Source: Caulobacter sp. UNC358MFTsu5.1 (GTDB lineage: Bacteria > Pseudomonadota > Alphaproteobacteria > Caulobacterales > Caulobacteraceae). Taken from it: a stretch of 64,000 nt of DNA. The stretch spans positions 1,245,001 through 1,309,000 of the forward strand of contig NZ_JONW01000005.1 of the NCBI RefSeq assembly GCF_000712075.1. The letters run 5' to 3'. Made by a program: the position numbers and the translations under genes. This document shows positions 44,234 to 52,225 of the stretch, in pieces. The notes below the pieces were generated by a model, which did not search any database, was not told the DNA's origin, and worked only from the letters and a program-made list of their open reading frames with translations. Each line of letters begins with the position of its first letter. The stretch's first letter is position 1.

Positions 44234-44572
44234 CTAGGGCGCGACCCCGTTGATCCGAAGGGCCGGCGGATCGATGCGACCCGCCTCCCAGGCCCGGGTC
44301 CAGCCCAGGCGTTTGACCGGCTCGCGGAAGGCGAAGCGCAGCAGGTGCTCGGCGACCACGTCCTCGAGCTTGGCCAGCCCCTCCAGGTCGACCGCCTCGA
44401 TCGTGACGTCCAGGCCCTCGGGGTCGGCCAGCATGCTGCACGTGCCCAGCGGCAGCGGGATCAGGGCCGAGACGTCGTCGTACGTCACCTCGAACCTGTG
44501 ACCCCAATGCTTGGCCAGCTGGATCATGTAGCGCGTGGCCTTGTCAGTGTTCAGGCGCGCGTGGCTCTGCAT
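44234..44572 (-). CDS. DUF2218 family protein
   Basis: A 112-aa protein with the DUF2218 pattern: MQSHARLNTDKATRYMIQLA, KHWGHRFEV and a C-terminal LLRFAFREPVKRLGWTRAWE. No catalytic residues are known for the family. DUF2218 genes are often found near siderophore-interacting ferric reductases, and this one sits 3 bp downstream of a PadR regulator that resembles YqjI, the metal-responsive repressor of a ferric reductase gene. A role in iron or nickel handling is therefore inferred. It is surely cotranscribed with the regulator. Confidence 0.87.
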   Translation of the reverse strand: MQSHARLNTDKATRYMIQLAKHWGHRFEVTYDDVSALIPLPLGTCSMLADPEGLDVTIEAVDLEGLAKLEDVVAEHLLRFAFREPVKRLGWTRAWEAGRIDPPALRINGVAP

Positions 44573-44575
44573 CGG

Positions 44576-45154
44576 TCAGACCCCTTCGATGGCCGCGGCC
44601 GCGTCGTCCATGACCTTGGCGATCGCGGCCACCTGTTCGGGGGTCAGCGAGCCGGAGGTCAGCTTCAGGCGCAGGGCGGTCTTGAGGTTCTCGCGGGCCC
44701 GCATGATCTGCGGCGAGAAGGCGGCGCTCTGGGCGGCGGCTTCGGCCATGCGGGTGAACAGGCCGTGGACCGGCTGGCTGTTGCTTTCCAGGAAGGCCTG
44801 GCCTTCGTCGGTGATCGTGTAGAGCTTCTTGCCGCCGCCGGCGTCGGCCGCGGTGACGTAGCCCAGCTCTTCCAGCAGGGTCAGGGTCGGATAGATCACG
44901 CCCGGGCTGGGGGTATAGGCGCCGCCGGCGGCGGTCTCGACGGCCTTGATCAGCTCGTAGCCGTGGCTGGGCTTGTCGGCGATCAGCTTCAGCACGACCA
45001 GGCGCAGGTCGCCGTGGTCGAAGAACCGGCCCATGCGGCCGCCGCGACGATGATGGCCTTCATGGCCGCCGTGGAAGCCGAACGGATGGCGGCCGAAATG
45101 CGCGCCGTGGGGACCGCCGTGGCGGCCGTGGTGGGGATGATGACGTCCAAACAT
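44576..45154 (-). CDS. PadR-family regulator with histidine-rich N terminus (YqjI-like)
   Basis: A 192-aa PadR repressor. The first 40 residues are dominated by histidine and glycine (HHPHHGRHGGPHGAHFGRH), as expected for metal binding. The winged-helix core has FFDHGDLRLVVLKLIADKPS, HGYELIKAVE and TPSPGVIYPTLTLLEELGYV, which closely follow E. coli YqjI, an iron/nickel-responsive repressor. The C-terminal dimer helices follow. It probably represses its own two-gene operon with the DUF2218 protein through TATATC-type repeats just upstream. The metal and the target are inferred, not shown. Confidence 0.9.
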   Translation of the reverse strand: MFGRHHPHHGRHGGPHGAHFGRHPFGFHGGHEGHHRRGGRMGRFFDHGDLRLVVLKLIADKPSHGYELIKAVETAAGGAYTPSPGVIYPTLTLLEELGYVTAADAGGGKKLYTITDEGQAFLESNSQPVHGLFTRMAEAAAQSAAFSPQIMRARENLKTALRLKLTSGSLTPEQVAAIAKVMDDAAAAIEGV

Positions 45155-45177
45155 GTGTGTTTTAGATCCTGTTTCGT

Positions 45178-45246
45178 TATATCGGACTTACAGATATATC
45201 GGATTGAACGATCGTCAAGACCGTTTTTCGATATATCTGATATCAG
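45178..45246. promoter_or_regulatory. candidate PadR/YqjI-type operator region
   Basis: An AT-rich patch in GC-rich DNA with three related boxes: TTATATCGGA at 45178-45187, GATATATCGGAT at 45193-45204 and, in the opposite sense, CGATATATCTGATATC near 45229-45244. It lies 24-92 bp upstream of the padR start codon, where a promoter is expected. Confidence 0.6.
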
Positions 45247-45252
45247 TCTAAG

Positions 45253-45284
45253 AAAAAGGGGCGCGCCACGATGGCGCGCCCCTT
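45253..45284 (-). terminator. rho-independent terminator of the M3 peptidase gene
   Basis: On the minus strand GGGGCGCGCC-ATCGT-GGCGCGCCCC forms a 10-bp perfect stem followed by five T residues. It lies 9 bp beyond the peptidase stop codon. Confidence 0.88.
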
Positions 45285-45292
45285 CGTGAAGC

Positions 45293-47428
45293 CTAGGCTC
45301 CCGGCGGAACCGGGAAGCCGCGGTTGCGCATCAGGGCGCCGATCTTCACGTCCCGGCCGCGGAAGCGGCGGAAGGCCTCGCCCGCGTCGATGGTGTTGCC
45401 CACGCTCATGATGTCGTCGTGCAGGCGCTTGGCCACGTCCTTGTCGTAGAAGCCGCCGGGCGCCTCCTCGAACGCCTCGGCCGCGTCGGCGGTCAGGGTG
45501 TCGGCCCAGATGTAGTCGTAATAGCCGGCCGAATAGCCGTCGCCCGAGAAGATGTGGCCGAACTGCGTGGGCCGGTGGCGCATGACGATCTCGGACGGCA
45601 GGCCGATCTCGGCCATGGCCGATTTTTCGAACGCCGCCGGGTCGATCGCTTGGCCCTTGGTCGCCAGGTGGATCTTCATGTCGTAGATCGCCGAGGCCAG
45701 GTACTCGACGGTCGAGAAGCCCTGGTTGAAGGTCTTGGCCTTCTCGATCTTGGCCACCAGCTCGTCGGGGATCGGCTTGCCGGTCTGGTAGTGGACGGCG
45801 AACTGGGTCAGCACGGGCTTGGTCGGCAGCCAGTGCTCGTTCAGCTGGCTGGGGAACTCGACGAAGTCGCGGGCCACGTTGGTGCCGGCCAGGCCGGGAT
45901 AGTTCACATCCGAGTTCAGGCCGTGCAGGGCGTGGCCGAACTCGTGGAACATGGTCGAGGCGTCGTCCCACGAGATCAGCACCGGCTCGCCGGGCTTGCC
46001 CTTCACGAAGTTGCAGTTGTTGGAGACGATCGGCGTGACCACGCCGCGGAACTTCTCCTGGGTGCGGTACTCGCTCATCCAGGCGCCCGACTGCTTACCG
46101 GCCCGGGCGTAGGGGTCGAAGTACCACAGGCCCACGCGCTGTCCGCCCTTGGTCACCTCCCAGACGCGCACGTCCGGATGGCAGACGGGCACGTCCTTGA
46201 TCTGGGTGAAGGTGAAGCCGTAGAGCTGGCCCGCCGCCCAGTGGATGGCCTCGCGCAGCTTCTCCAGCTGCAGGTAGGACTTCACCACGTTCTGGTCGAG
46301 GTCGTAGCGCGCCTTGCGCACCTTCTCGGCGTAGTGGCGGTAGTCCCAGGGCGCGATCTTGAAGGTCGCGCCTTCCGCGTCGGCCACCTTCTGCATGTCG
46401 GCCACTTCTTCATGGACGCGGGCCACGGCGGGCTTCCAGACCTGCATCATCAGGTCCATGGCCGCGTCCGGGGTCTTGGCCATCTGGTCGTCGGTGATCC
46501 AGTGGGCGTAGGTCGGGAAGCCCAGCAGCTGGGCCTTCTCGGCGCGCAGCTTGAGGATGTCGGTGATCACCGCCTTGTTGTCGTGGGCGTCGTTGTTGTC
46601 GCCGCGCGACACCCACATCTTCCAGCCCTTCTCGCGCAGGTCGCGACGGTCGGAATAGACCAGGAAGGGCTCCATCGACGAGCGGGTGTTGGTGATGAGC
46701 CACTTGCCCTTCAGGCCCTTCTCCTCGGCGGCCGCCGCGGCCCCGGCCTTCACCGAGTCCGGCAGGCCGGCCAGGTCGCCCTCGCCCAGCTCCAGGGTGT
46801 AGCCCTCCTCGTCGGCCAGCTCGTTCTGGCTGAACTTGGTGTAGAGGCTGGCCAGGGCCTGGTTGATCTGGCCCAGGCGGGCCTTCTTGGCGGCGTCCAG
46901 CGCCGCGCCCTGGCGGGCGAAGCTGTTGTAGACCACCCAGGTCAGGCGTTTCTGCTCGGGCGTCAGGTTCGCGGTCTCGCGGGCGTCGTAGACGGCCTTG
47001 ATGCGGGCGAACAACTGCTCGTTCTGGATGATCTCGTCGCTGAACGCCGCCAGCTTGGGCGTGCTTTCGGCCTCGACCTTCTGCATGGCCGCGTCGTTCA
47101 TGGTCGAGGTGAACACCCCGAACAGCGCGCCGACCCGGTTCAGGGTCCGGCCCGAGTCCTGATAGGCCGCCAGGATGGTCTCGAAAGTCGGGGCCGAACG
47201 CTTGGCGGTCAGGGCGAACAGCTCCTGGCGCTGCTCGGCCATGGCGGCTTCGAAGGCCGAGGCGAACAGCTCGGGCTTGACCTTGTCCAGCGGCGGCAGG
47301 CCGCCGTGCGGCCCGGTCCAGGGCGCCAGCAGCGGGTTGCCGGACGCGGCGGCGGGGGTGGCGGCTTTGACGATCATGGGCATCAGGGCGGTCGCGCTGG
47401 CGGCGGCGAGGAAGGAACGACGCTTCAC
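45293..47428 (-). CDS. exported M3-family peptidase (peptidyl-dipeptidase Dcp type)
   Basis: A 711-aa zinc metallopeptidase of family M3, which removes dipeptides or cleaves oligopeptides. The zinc site is TMFHEFGHALHGL (HExxH) with the third ligand in the VEFPSQLNEHW helix. The C terminus has HIFSGDGYSAGYYDYIWADT, as in Dcp. The N terminus, KRRSFLAAASATALMP, is a twin-arginine-type signal, so it should be exported. The start is GTG at 47428 with TCCGGAGACCCGC in front. Longer frames upstream lack a ribosome site. It is monocistronic and ends at a clear terminator. Confidence 0.93.
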   Translation of the reverse strand: MKRRSFLAAASATALMPMIVKAATPAAASGNPLLAPWTGPHGGLPPLDKVKPELFASAFEAAMAEQRQELFALTAKRSAPTFETILAAYQDSGRTLNRVGALFGVFTSTMNDAAMQKVEAESTPKLAAFSDEIIQNEQLFARIKAVYDARETANLTPEQKRLTWVVYNSFARQGAALDAAKKARLGQINQALASLYTKFSQNELADEEGYTLELGEGDLAGLPDSVKAGAAAAAEEKGLKGKWLITNTRSSMEPFLVYSDRRDLREKGWKMWVSRGDNNDAHDNKAVITDILKLRAEKAQLLGFPTYAHWITDDQMAKTPDAAMDLMMQVWKPAVARVHEEVADMQKVADAEGATFKIAPWDYRHYAEKVRKARYDLDQNVVKSYLQLEKLREAIHWAAGQLYGFTFTQIKDVPVCHPDVRVWEVTKGGQRVGLWYFDPYARAGKQSGAWMSEYRTQEKFRGVVTPIVSNNCNFVKGKPGEPVLISWDDASTMFHEFGHALHGLNSDVNYPGLAGTNVARDFVEFPSQLNEHWLPTKPVLTQFAVHYQTGKPIPDELVAKIEKAKTFNQGFSTVEYLASAIYDMKIHLATKGQAIDPAAFEKSAMAEIGLPSEIVMRHRPTQFGHIFSGDGYSAGYYDYIWADTLTADAAEAFEEAPGGFYDKDVAKRLHDDIMSVGNTIDAGEAFRRFRGRDVKIGALMRNRGFPVPPGA

Positions 47429-47655
47429 GGCGGGTCTCCGGAAAATGGGAAGCTGGACCCTAGAGCGTCGCGCGGTCCCAAGGTAAGCGCTTTCGCGCGG
47501 AATTCGTCCCATGGAAGATGAATTCGACGACAGGAACTCGCGCCCGCCCGTTCCGCCGGGGCCGGTTCGTGCGCGATCGGGACTGCACGGGTTCGGCGCC
47601 AGAATCTCAAGCGGGCCGCGTGGACGGCCGGGCGAGGGCGGGGTAAGCCAGGATC

Positions 47656-48507
47656 ATGTCCATCGGCGTCTTCGACTCCGGCGTGGGCGGCCTCACGGTC
47701 CACCGCGCCCTCGTGAACCGTCTGCCCCAGGCGGACTTCACCTATCTGGCCGACCAGGCCAACGCCCCTTATGGCGGGCGGCCCGGCGAGGAGGTCGTCG
47801 CCCTGACCAAGGCCGGCTGCGAGCGCCTGTTCGACACGGGCGCCAGCCTGGTGGTCCTGGCCTGCAACACCGCCTCGGCCATCGCCCTGCGCCGCCTGCA
47901 GCAGACCTGGCTGCCGGGCTACCGCAAGTCGCTGGGCCGGCCGATCAACGTGCTGGGCATCATCGTGCCGACCATCGAGGCCGCCACCGGCCTGCCGTGG
48001 GAGCACGAGGCCGAGCGGCGCGGCGACAAGGTCGAGCAGCTGGACGTGCTGGGCGTGTTCTCGACGCAAGGCACGACCAATTCGCGCGTCTACGAGATCG
48101 AGATCGACAAGCGCAAACAGGACATCGCGGTCTTCTCCCAGCCCTGCCCGGACCTGGTGCCGATGATCGAGGCCGACGCCGGCGTCGTGGATCTGGCCAA
48201 GGCGGTCGACGGCTATGTCCAGGCGCTGAAGACCCGCATCGGCCGCTATCCCGACCGCGCGGTGCTGGGCTGCACCCACTACGAGATCATCGCCGACATC
48301 TTCCGCGCCGCCCTGCCGGCCGGCACGCCGGTGATCCACCAGCCGGCCTCGACCGCCGACGCCCTGGAGCTCTACCTGCAGCGCCACCCGGAGTTCGACC
48401 CCGGGACCGGCGGTTCGCGCAAGTTCCGGACCACCGGGACGCCGGGCCCGCAGAACGGGCTGGTGGAGAGCTTCTGGGGCGGGCCGCTGGCGTTCGAGAA
48501 GGCTTAG
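47656..48507 (+). CDS. murI: glutamate racemase
   Basis: A 283-aa cofactor-independent racemase that makes D-glutamate for peptidoglycan. The N terminus IGVFDSGVGGLTVHRAL is the family signature. The two catalytic cysteines are in VVLACNTASAIAL and AVLGCTHYEII, and APYGGRPGEEV is the substrate loop. The start at 47656 follows CCAGGATC. The 227 bp upstream hold promoter space for this gene and the divergent M3 peptidase. Together with dapF and amgK-murU, this gives four peptidoglycan precursor or recycling genes in the window. Confidence 0.96.
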   Translation: MSIGVFDSGVGGLTVHRALVNRLPQADFTYLADQANAPYGGRPGEEVVALTKAGCERLFDTGASLVVLACNTASAIALRRLQQTWLPGYRKSLGRPINVLGIIVPTIEAATGLPWEHEAERRGDKVEQLDVLGVFSTQGTTNSRVYEIEIDKRKQDIAVFSQPCPDLVPMIEADAGVVDLAKAVDGYVQALKTRIGRYPDRAVLGCTHYEIIADIFRAALPAGTPVIHQPASTADALELYLQRHPEFDPGTGGSRKFRTTGTPGPQNGLVESFWGGPLAFEKA

Positions 48508-48540
48508 AGGCGGCTTACCCGAGCGTCCGGGCGGCGAACG

Positions 48541-48657
48541 CTTGCCCCCTACGGGTCGCTCCGCGACCGTCTTCCCCCAAAGGGGGAAGAGCCTCGCGCC
48601 TCAGGCTCCGCCGCCTATGGGGGCGGACAGACCGCGAAGCGGTCAGGTGGGGGCAAG
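48541..48657. repeat. 117-bp palindromic intergenic element, family 1, copy B
   Basis: CTTGCCCCC at 48541-48549 and GGGGGCAAG at 48649-48657 bound the element, with inner stems like those of copy A at 4680-4793 (TTCCCCCAAAGGGGGAA and GACCGCGAAGCGGTC). Orientation matches copy A. The stem sequence CGCTCCGCG replaces CGCTTCGCG. Confidence 0.85.
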
Positions 48658-48717
48658 TGGCGACTTGACGCCGAGGCCGCACGCGCCACCCTTCCTCCAA
48701 ACGGGAGGGGCCACCTC

Positions 48718-49245
48718 ATGAAACACCTGCTGATCGCCGCCGCGCTGGCCCTGGCCGCCACCGCCGCCCGCGCCGAAGTCGTCGACGCCCAGCCCAACGG
48801 CTTCGAGGTCAAGCGCGTCGCCGTGCTGAACGCCCCGGCCGACAAGGTCTACGCGGCCCTGGCCCAGCCGTCGCAGTGGTGGAGCAAGGACCACACCTGG
48901 TCGGGCTCGGCCGCCAACCTGTCCCTGGCCCCGATGGCCGGCGGCTGCTTCTGCGAGAAGCTGCCGAACGGCGGGTCGGTCATGCACATGACCGTGGTCT
49001 ACGCCCAGCCCGGCCAGGCCCTGCGCCTGTTCGGCGCCCTGGGGCCGCTGCAGATGTCCGGCGCGGCCGGCCACCTGGGGTGGGCCCTGGCCGAGAAGGA
49101 CGGCAAGACCACCCTGACCCAGACCTTCGACGCCGGCGGCTACATGAAGGGCGGGCTCGACAAGATCGCGCCGGGCGTCGACGCGGTGCTGGGCGAGCAG
49201 CTCGACCGGTTCAAGGCCTATGTCGAGACGGGCAAGGCGCCGTAG
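48718..49245 (+). CDS. secreted SRPBCC-fold protein
   Basis: A 175-aa protein with a signal peptide (MKHLLIAAALALAATAARAE) and a lipid/ligand-binding SRPBCC (START-like) fold. The AHSA1/polyketide-cyclase-like pattern is FEVKRVAVLNAPADKVYAAL, then WWSKDHTW and GGCFCEKLPNGGSVMHMTV. A periplasmic location is predicted, which is less usual for this fold. The ligand cannot be read from sequence. It follows a family 1 repeat whose right end is 60 bp before its start; AACGGGAGGGGCCACCTC supplies a Shine-Dalgarno. Confidence 0.82.
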   Translation: MKHLLIAAALALAATAARAEVVDAQPNGFEVKRVAVLNAPADKVYAALAQPSQWWSKDHTWSGSAANLSLAPMAGGCFCEKLPNGGSVMHMTVVYAQPGQALRLFGALGPLQMSGAAGHLGWALAEKDGKTTLTQTFDAGGYMKGGLDKIAPGVDAVLGEQLDRFKAYVETGKAP

Positions 49246-49260
49246 GGCCTCGAAACGCTG

Positions 49261-49300
49261 CTATCCCGGACAGCCCCTGCGGGCTTCCGGGATGACACCC
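49261..49300. repeat. partial family 3 element
   Basis: CTATCCCGGACAGCCCCTGC, followed by GGGCTTCCGGGATGACA, matches the right end of the element at 14571-14672. It forms a single stem (ATCCCGGA with TTCCGGGAT) between convergent genes. Confidence 0.65.
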
Positions 49301-49310
49301 GTTGGGGCGC

Positions 49311-50981
49311 CTATTTCTGCCAGCTGGCCTTCTGGCTCATCAGCCACGAGAAGTCGGCGGTCAGCTGACCCGACTGGTTCCCCTTGCCGGTCTTGGGATC
49401 GTACGAGGTCCAGACCCCGGCCGACGAGTGGCAGCCCATGCAGCTTTCGGTCTGGTAGATCAGGGTGTTGATCCCGGGGGTGATCGGCTTGCCCTGGTTG
49501 TTCAGCACCGAGTTCCAGACGGGCGGCTGGGCCGCGCCCGAGGCGGGGCAGGCCTGGCCGTTGGGCAGCTCCTCGCCGTGGCAGGCCTCTTCGTTGCCCT
49601 TCTGGAAGTAGGTCTCCATCGTCACGTTGGTCAGGAAGACCGGGGTCGGGTTGCCGCCGGGCTTGTTGGTCACCGCGTTGGGCAGGCCGCCGTTCCACGG
49701 GGAGGGCGGCGCCGTCGGGTCGGTGGGCCACTGGGTGTCGATCAGCTGGTAGTACTGCCAGACCGAACCCTGGGCCTTGAGCGCCGCCTGGGCCTGGCGG
49801 TTGAGGGCCACCTTGTCGCCGGGGATCGGGATTCCGCGCCAGGCCTGGGTCGGGATGCGCGGATAGACGCCGGACTTGTCGGCCTGGGGCAGCTGGTCGA
49901 CCGCGCAGATCGGGCAGTTGGGGTCGAAGAACGACGGCTGCAGCTTGGGATGGGCCACCGTGTCGACGTCCAGGTTGTCGACCTGTTCGAAGGTGGACCA
50001 GATCCATTGCGGCGAGGTGGTGCTCTTGTGGCCGATGTGCATGCCGACCAGGCCCACGGTCACCTTGCGCTCCAGCTGCTTGCCGTCCGGTCCCTGGTCG
50101 ATGATCACGGCGGGGCTGGTGTAGAAGCGGCTGAAGTCGTCCTTGCCCGCCTTCAGGATCCGCCAGGCGAACTTCAGTTCGAACGAGCCGCTCCAGTCCT
50201 TGCCCGGCGTGCCCAGCGGCATGGCCACGGTCTTGCCGGCCTTGGAGAAGGCGACCTGGCCGTTGATGTTGTAGAGGCTGTTGTCGCAGAGATAGCCGAC
50301 CTCGTTGGGGTCGATCATGATCTCGTAATAAACGAACTCGCCGTTCTGATCGATCATCGGGCCCGAGAAGGCCTGGTTGATGTCGCTCAGGTCGCCCAGG
50401 TTGGCGGCGTTCAGCTCGCCCACGGCCGACAGCACGCCCAGGAACCGGGTCGCGCGCGGATCGGCCTTGACGGCCTGGGCCGAGAACGGAAGCAGGCCCT
50501 TGCTGACCGGCTTGGCCAGGTCGCTGCGCACCAGCGTCAGGGTCCGCGCCTTGGGCGTCTGACCGCAGGCCGCGGGCCGCGCGCCGTCGGTCTGGAAGAT
50601 CGAACTGGAATTGTGCCACAGCGTCCAGTGCGGCTGGCCGAACTTGGTGTCGGTCAGCTTCGGCGCCGCCACGCCCTGGCTGTTGGTGGGCCAGTTCAGC
50701 GCCAAGAACATCTGCCAGGAATAGAGGTCGAACTCGCGCTGCACCTCGGAGAACTTCTGGACCTTCTCCAGCTGCTTCTTCAGGGCGATATCGACGTCAC
50801 CCGGCATCTGCGGCGTCAGTTTCGGCGCGAAATTGGGGAAGGCCGCCAGATAGGCCGGCTTGGCCGGCGGCGCCGCGTCGATCGCCTTGGCGGCGAACAG
50901 CGCGCCCCCGCCCGCCAGGCACACCAGGGTCGCGGCCAGCGCCCGCCAGCCGATCTTCCGTTCCGTTCCCGAGATTTTCAT
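49311..50981 (-). CDS. exported mono-haem (CxxCH) hypothetical protein, 556 aa
   Basis: A 556-aa exported protein of unknown function with one c-type haem motif, CMGCHSSAG, about 50 residues from the C terminus. The N terminus (KIGWRALAATLVCLAGGGAL) is a signal anchor. The central part, for example EFDLYSWQMFLALNWPTN and HWTLWHNSSSIFQ, recalls cytochrome-c-like proteins annotated only as hypothetical. Extra cysteines in CPICAVD and CHGEE could bind metal or form disulfides. ATG 50981 was chosen because it gives a proper signal region; longer frames upstream do not. It converges on the SRPBCC gene. Confidence 0.75.
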   Translation of the reverse strand: MKISGTERKIGWRALAATLVCLAGGGALFAAKAIDAAPPAKPAYLAAFPNFAPKLTPQMPGDVDIALKKQLEKVQKFSEVQREFDLYSWQMFLALNWPTNSQGVAAPKLTDTKFGQPHWTLWHNSSSIFQTDGARPAACGQTPKARTLTLVRSDLAKPVSKGLLPFSAQAVKADPRATRFLGVLSAVGELNAANLGDLSDINQAFSGPMIDQNGEFVYYEIMIDPNEVGYLCDNSLYNINGQVAFSKAGKTVAMPLGTPGKDWSGSFELKFAWRILKAGKDDFSRFYTSPAVIIDQGPDGKQLERKVTVGLVGMHIGHKSTTSPQWIWSTFEQVDNLDVDTVAHPKLQPSFFDPNCPICAVDQLPQADKSGVYPRIPTQAWRGIPIPGDKVALNRQAQAALKAQGSVWQYYQLIDTQWPTDPTAPPSPWNGGLPNAVTNKPGGNPTPVFLTNVTMETYFQKGNEEACHGEELPNGQACPASGAAQPPVWNSVLNNQGKPITPGINTLIYQTESCMGCHSSAGVWTSYDPKTGKGNQSGQLTADFSWLMSQKASWQK

Positions 50982-51246
50982 CACGCCCTCCGCCCGTTGT
51001 CGCTCCGCCCGTTGTCGGCCGGGTCCGCGCAAGGCCGCGCCATGCGTCATGGGCCCGAGCTTCGCCACAGGCTGATCACTCAAAAGGAGAAACGTCAACA
51101 CATAAACGCTATGGTAGATATGCCCGGTCTTTCAGGGGCCTCGAAAGTCCGGGCGAAGAACCAGCCGCGCCAGGGTTTCGCCCCATGGCGGAGCCCAGCC
51201 GCGAGTCGAAAGATCGGCGCGAAACTTCGTCGCCGAGGGCCTTCCA

Positions 51247-52125
51247 ATGATCGACGCTTTCGCCAAGTGGCTGGAGGCCGCCCCGACCTGGCAGATCGGC
51301 CTGGTCCTGCTCGCGGCCATGTTCGTGGCGTCGCTGTTCGGGGAATGGCTGAGCGGGCGCACGGCCAAGGCCAAGACCAAGGATGGGGACGACGGCGGCA
51401 AGGAGGGCTACATCGTCTCGGCCACACTGGGCCTGCTGGCCCTGCTGATGGGCTTCACCTTCTCGCTGGCCGTCGACCGCTTCGAGGCCCGGCGACTGCT
51501 GGTGCTCGAGGAGTCCAACGCCATCGGCACCACCTATCTGCGCACCCAGATGCTGGAGCCGGTCGACCGCGCCCGGATCAGCAAGATGCTGGTGGATTAC
51601 ACCGACAACCGGATCGCCCTGGCCAAGGCCCCGATCGACCAGGTCCCGTCGCTGCTGGCCAGGAACGACCAGATGCTGACCGACCTGTGGACCGCGACCC
51701 TGGCCGCCTGGCCGTCGATCAAGGGCCTGGACTTCTCAAGCGCGTATCTGGACAGCATGAACAACATGATCGACCTGGACGCCGCGCGAAAGGCCGCCCG
51801 GCTGGCCCGGGTGCCCAGCGCGGTGTTCTTCGTGCTGTTCGTCTACGTGATCACCTCGGCCGGCGTGCTGGGCTATGCAGGCGCGAACAAGGAAGGGCGC
51901 GGGGCGACCGCGTTCCTGTTCATCCTGCTGACGATCTCGCTGCTGCTGACCCTCGACATCGACCGCCCCCGCAGCGGCCGGATCACGGAAAGCCAGGCGC
52001 CGATGGAACGGCTGAAGGCCACGCTGGCCAGCCAGCCGCCGGAGGTGTTCGACCGGTTGTCGACGGGGAAGACCCCGCCGCCCGCCGCCGTCCCGAAACT
52101 GGAAACGGCGATACCGGGCCGCTGA
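51247..52125 (+). CDS. DUF4239 family membrane protein
   Basis: A 292-aa inner-membrane protein with four hydrophobic segments, two near the N terminus (GLVLLAAMFVASLFGEWL and TLGLLALLMGFTFSLAVDRF) and two near residues 185-240. The block SLAVDRFEARRLLVLEESNA, followed by IGTTYLRTQML, is the DUF4239 signature, a family distantly related to bestrophin-type channels. The role is unknown. The charged linker KAKTKDGDDGGKEG lies between the first two helices. It is monocistronic and is followed by a long stem-loop. Confidence 0.85.
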   Translation: MIDAFAKWLEAAPTWQIGLVLLAAMFVASLFGEWLSGRTAKAKTKDGDDGGKEGYIVSATLGLLALLMGFTFSLAVDRFEARRLLVLEESNAIGTTYLRTQMLEPVDRARISKMLVDYTDNRIALAKAPIDQVPSLLARNDQMLTDLWTATLAAWPSIKGLDFSSAYLDSMNNMIDLDAARKAARLARVPSAVFFVLFVYVITSAGVLGYAGANKEGRGATAFLFILLTISLLLTLDIDRPRSGRITESQAPMERLKATLASQPPEVFDRLSTGKTPPPAAVPKLETAIPGR

Positions 52126-52131
52126 TATCAA

Positions 52132-52164
52132 AACGCCCCTGGTCCGGGCCGGACCAGGGGCGTT
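52132..52164 (+). terminator. stem-loop terminator after the DUF4239 gene
   Basis: AACGCCCCTGGTCCGG (52132-52147) pairs perfectly with CCGGACCAGGGGCGTT (52149-52164), leaving the inner bases as loop. It lies 6 bp past the stop. It is symmetric, so it could also act on the convergent creS transcript. Confidence 0.75.
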
Positions 52165-52225
52165 CTCGATCTCTTCGCCTAGCGTGATTTTTTCACGCGC
52201 CGGCTTTCCCTTCGCTCGAAGCGCC

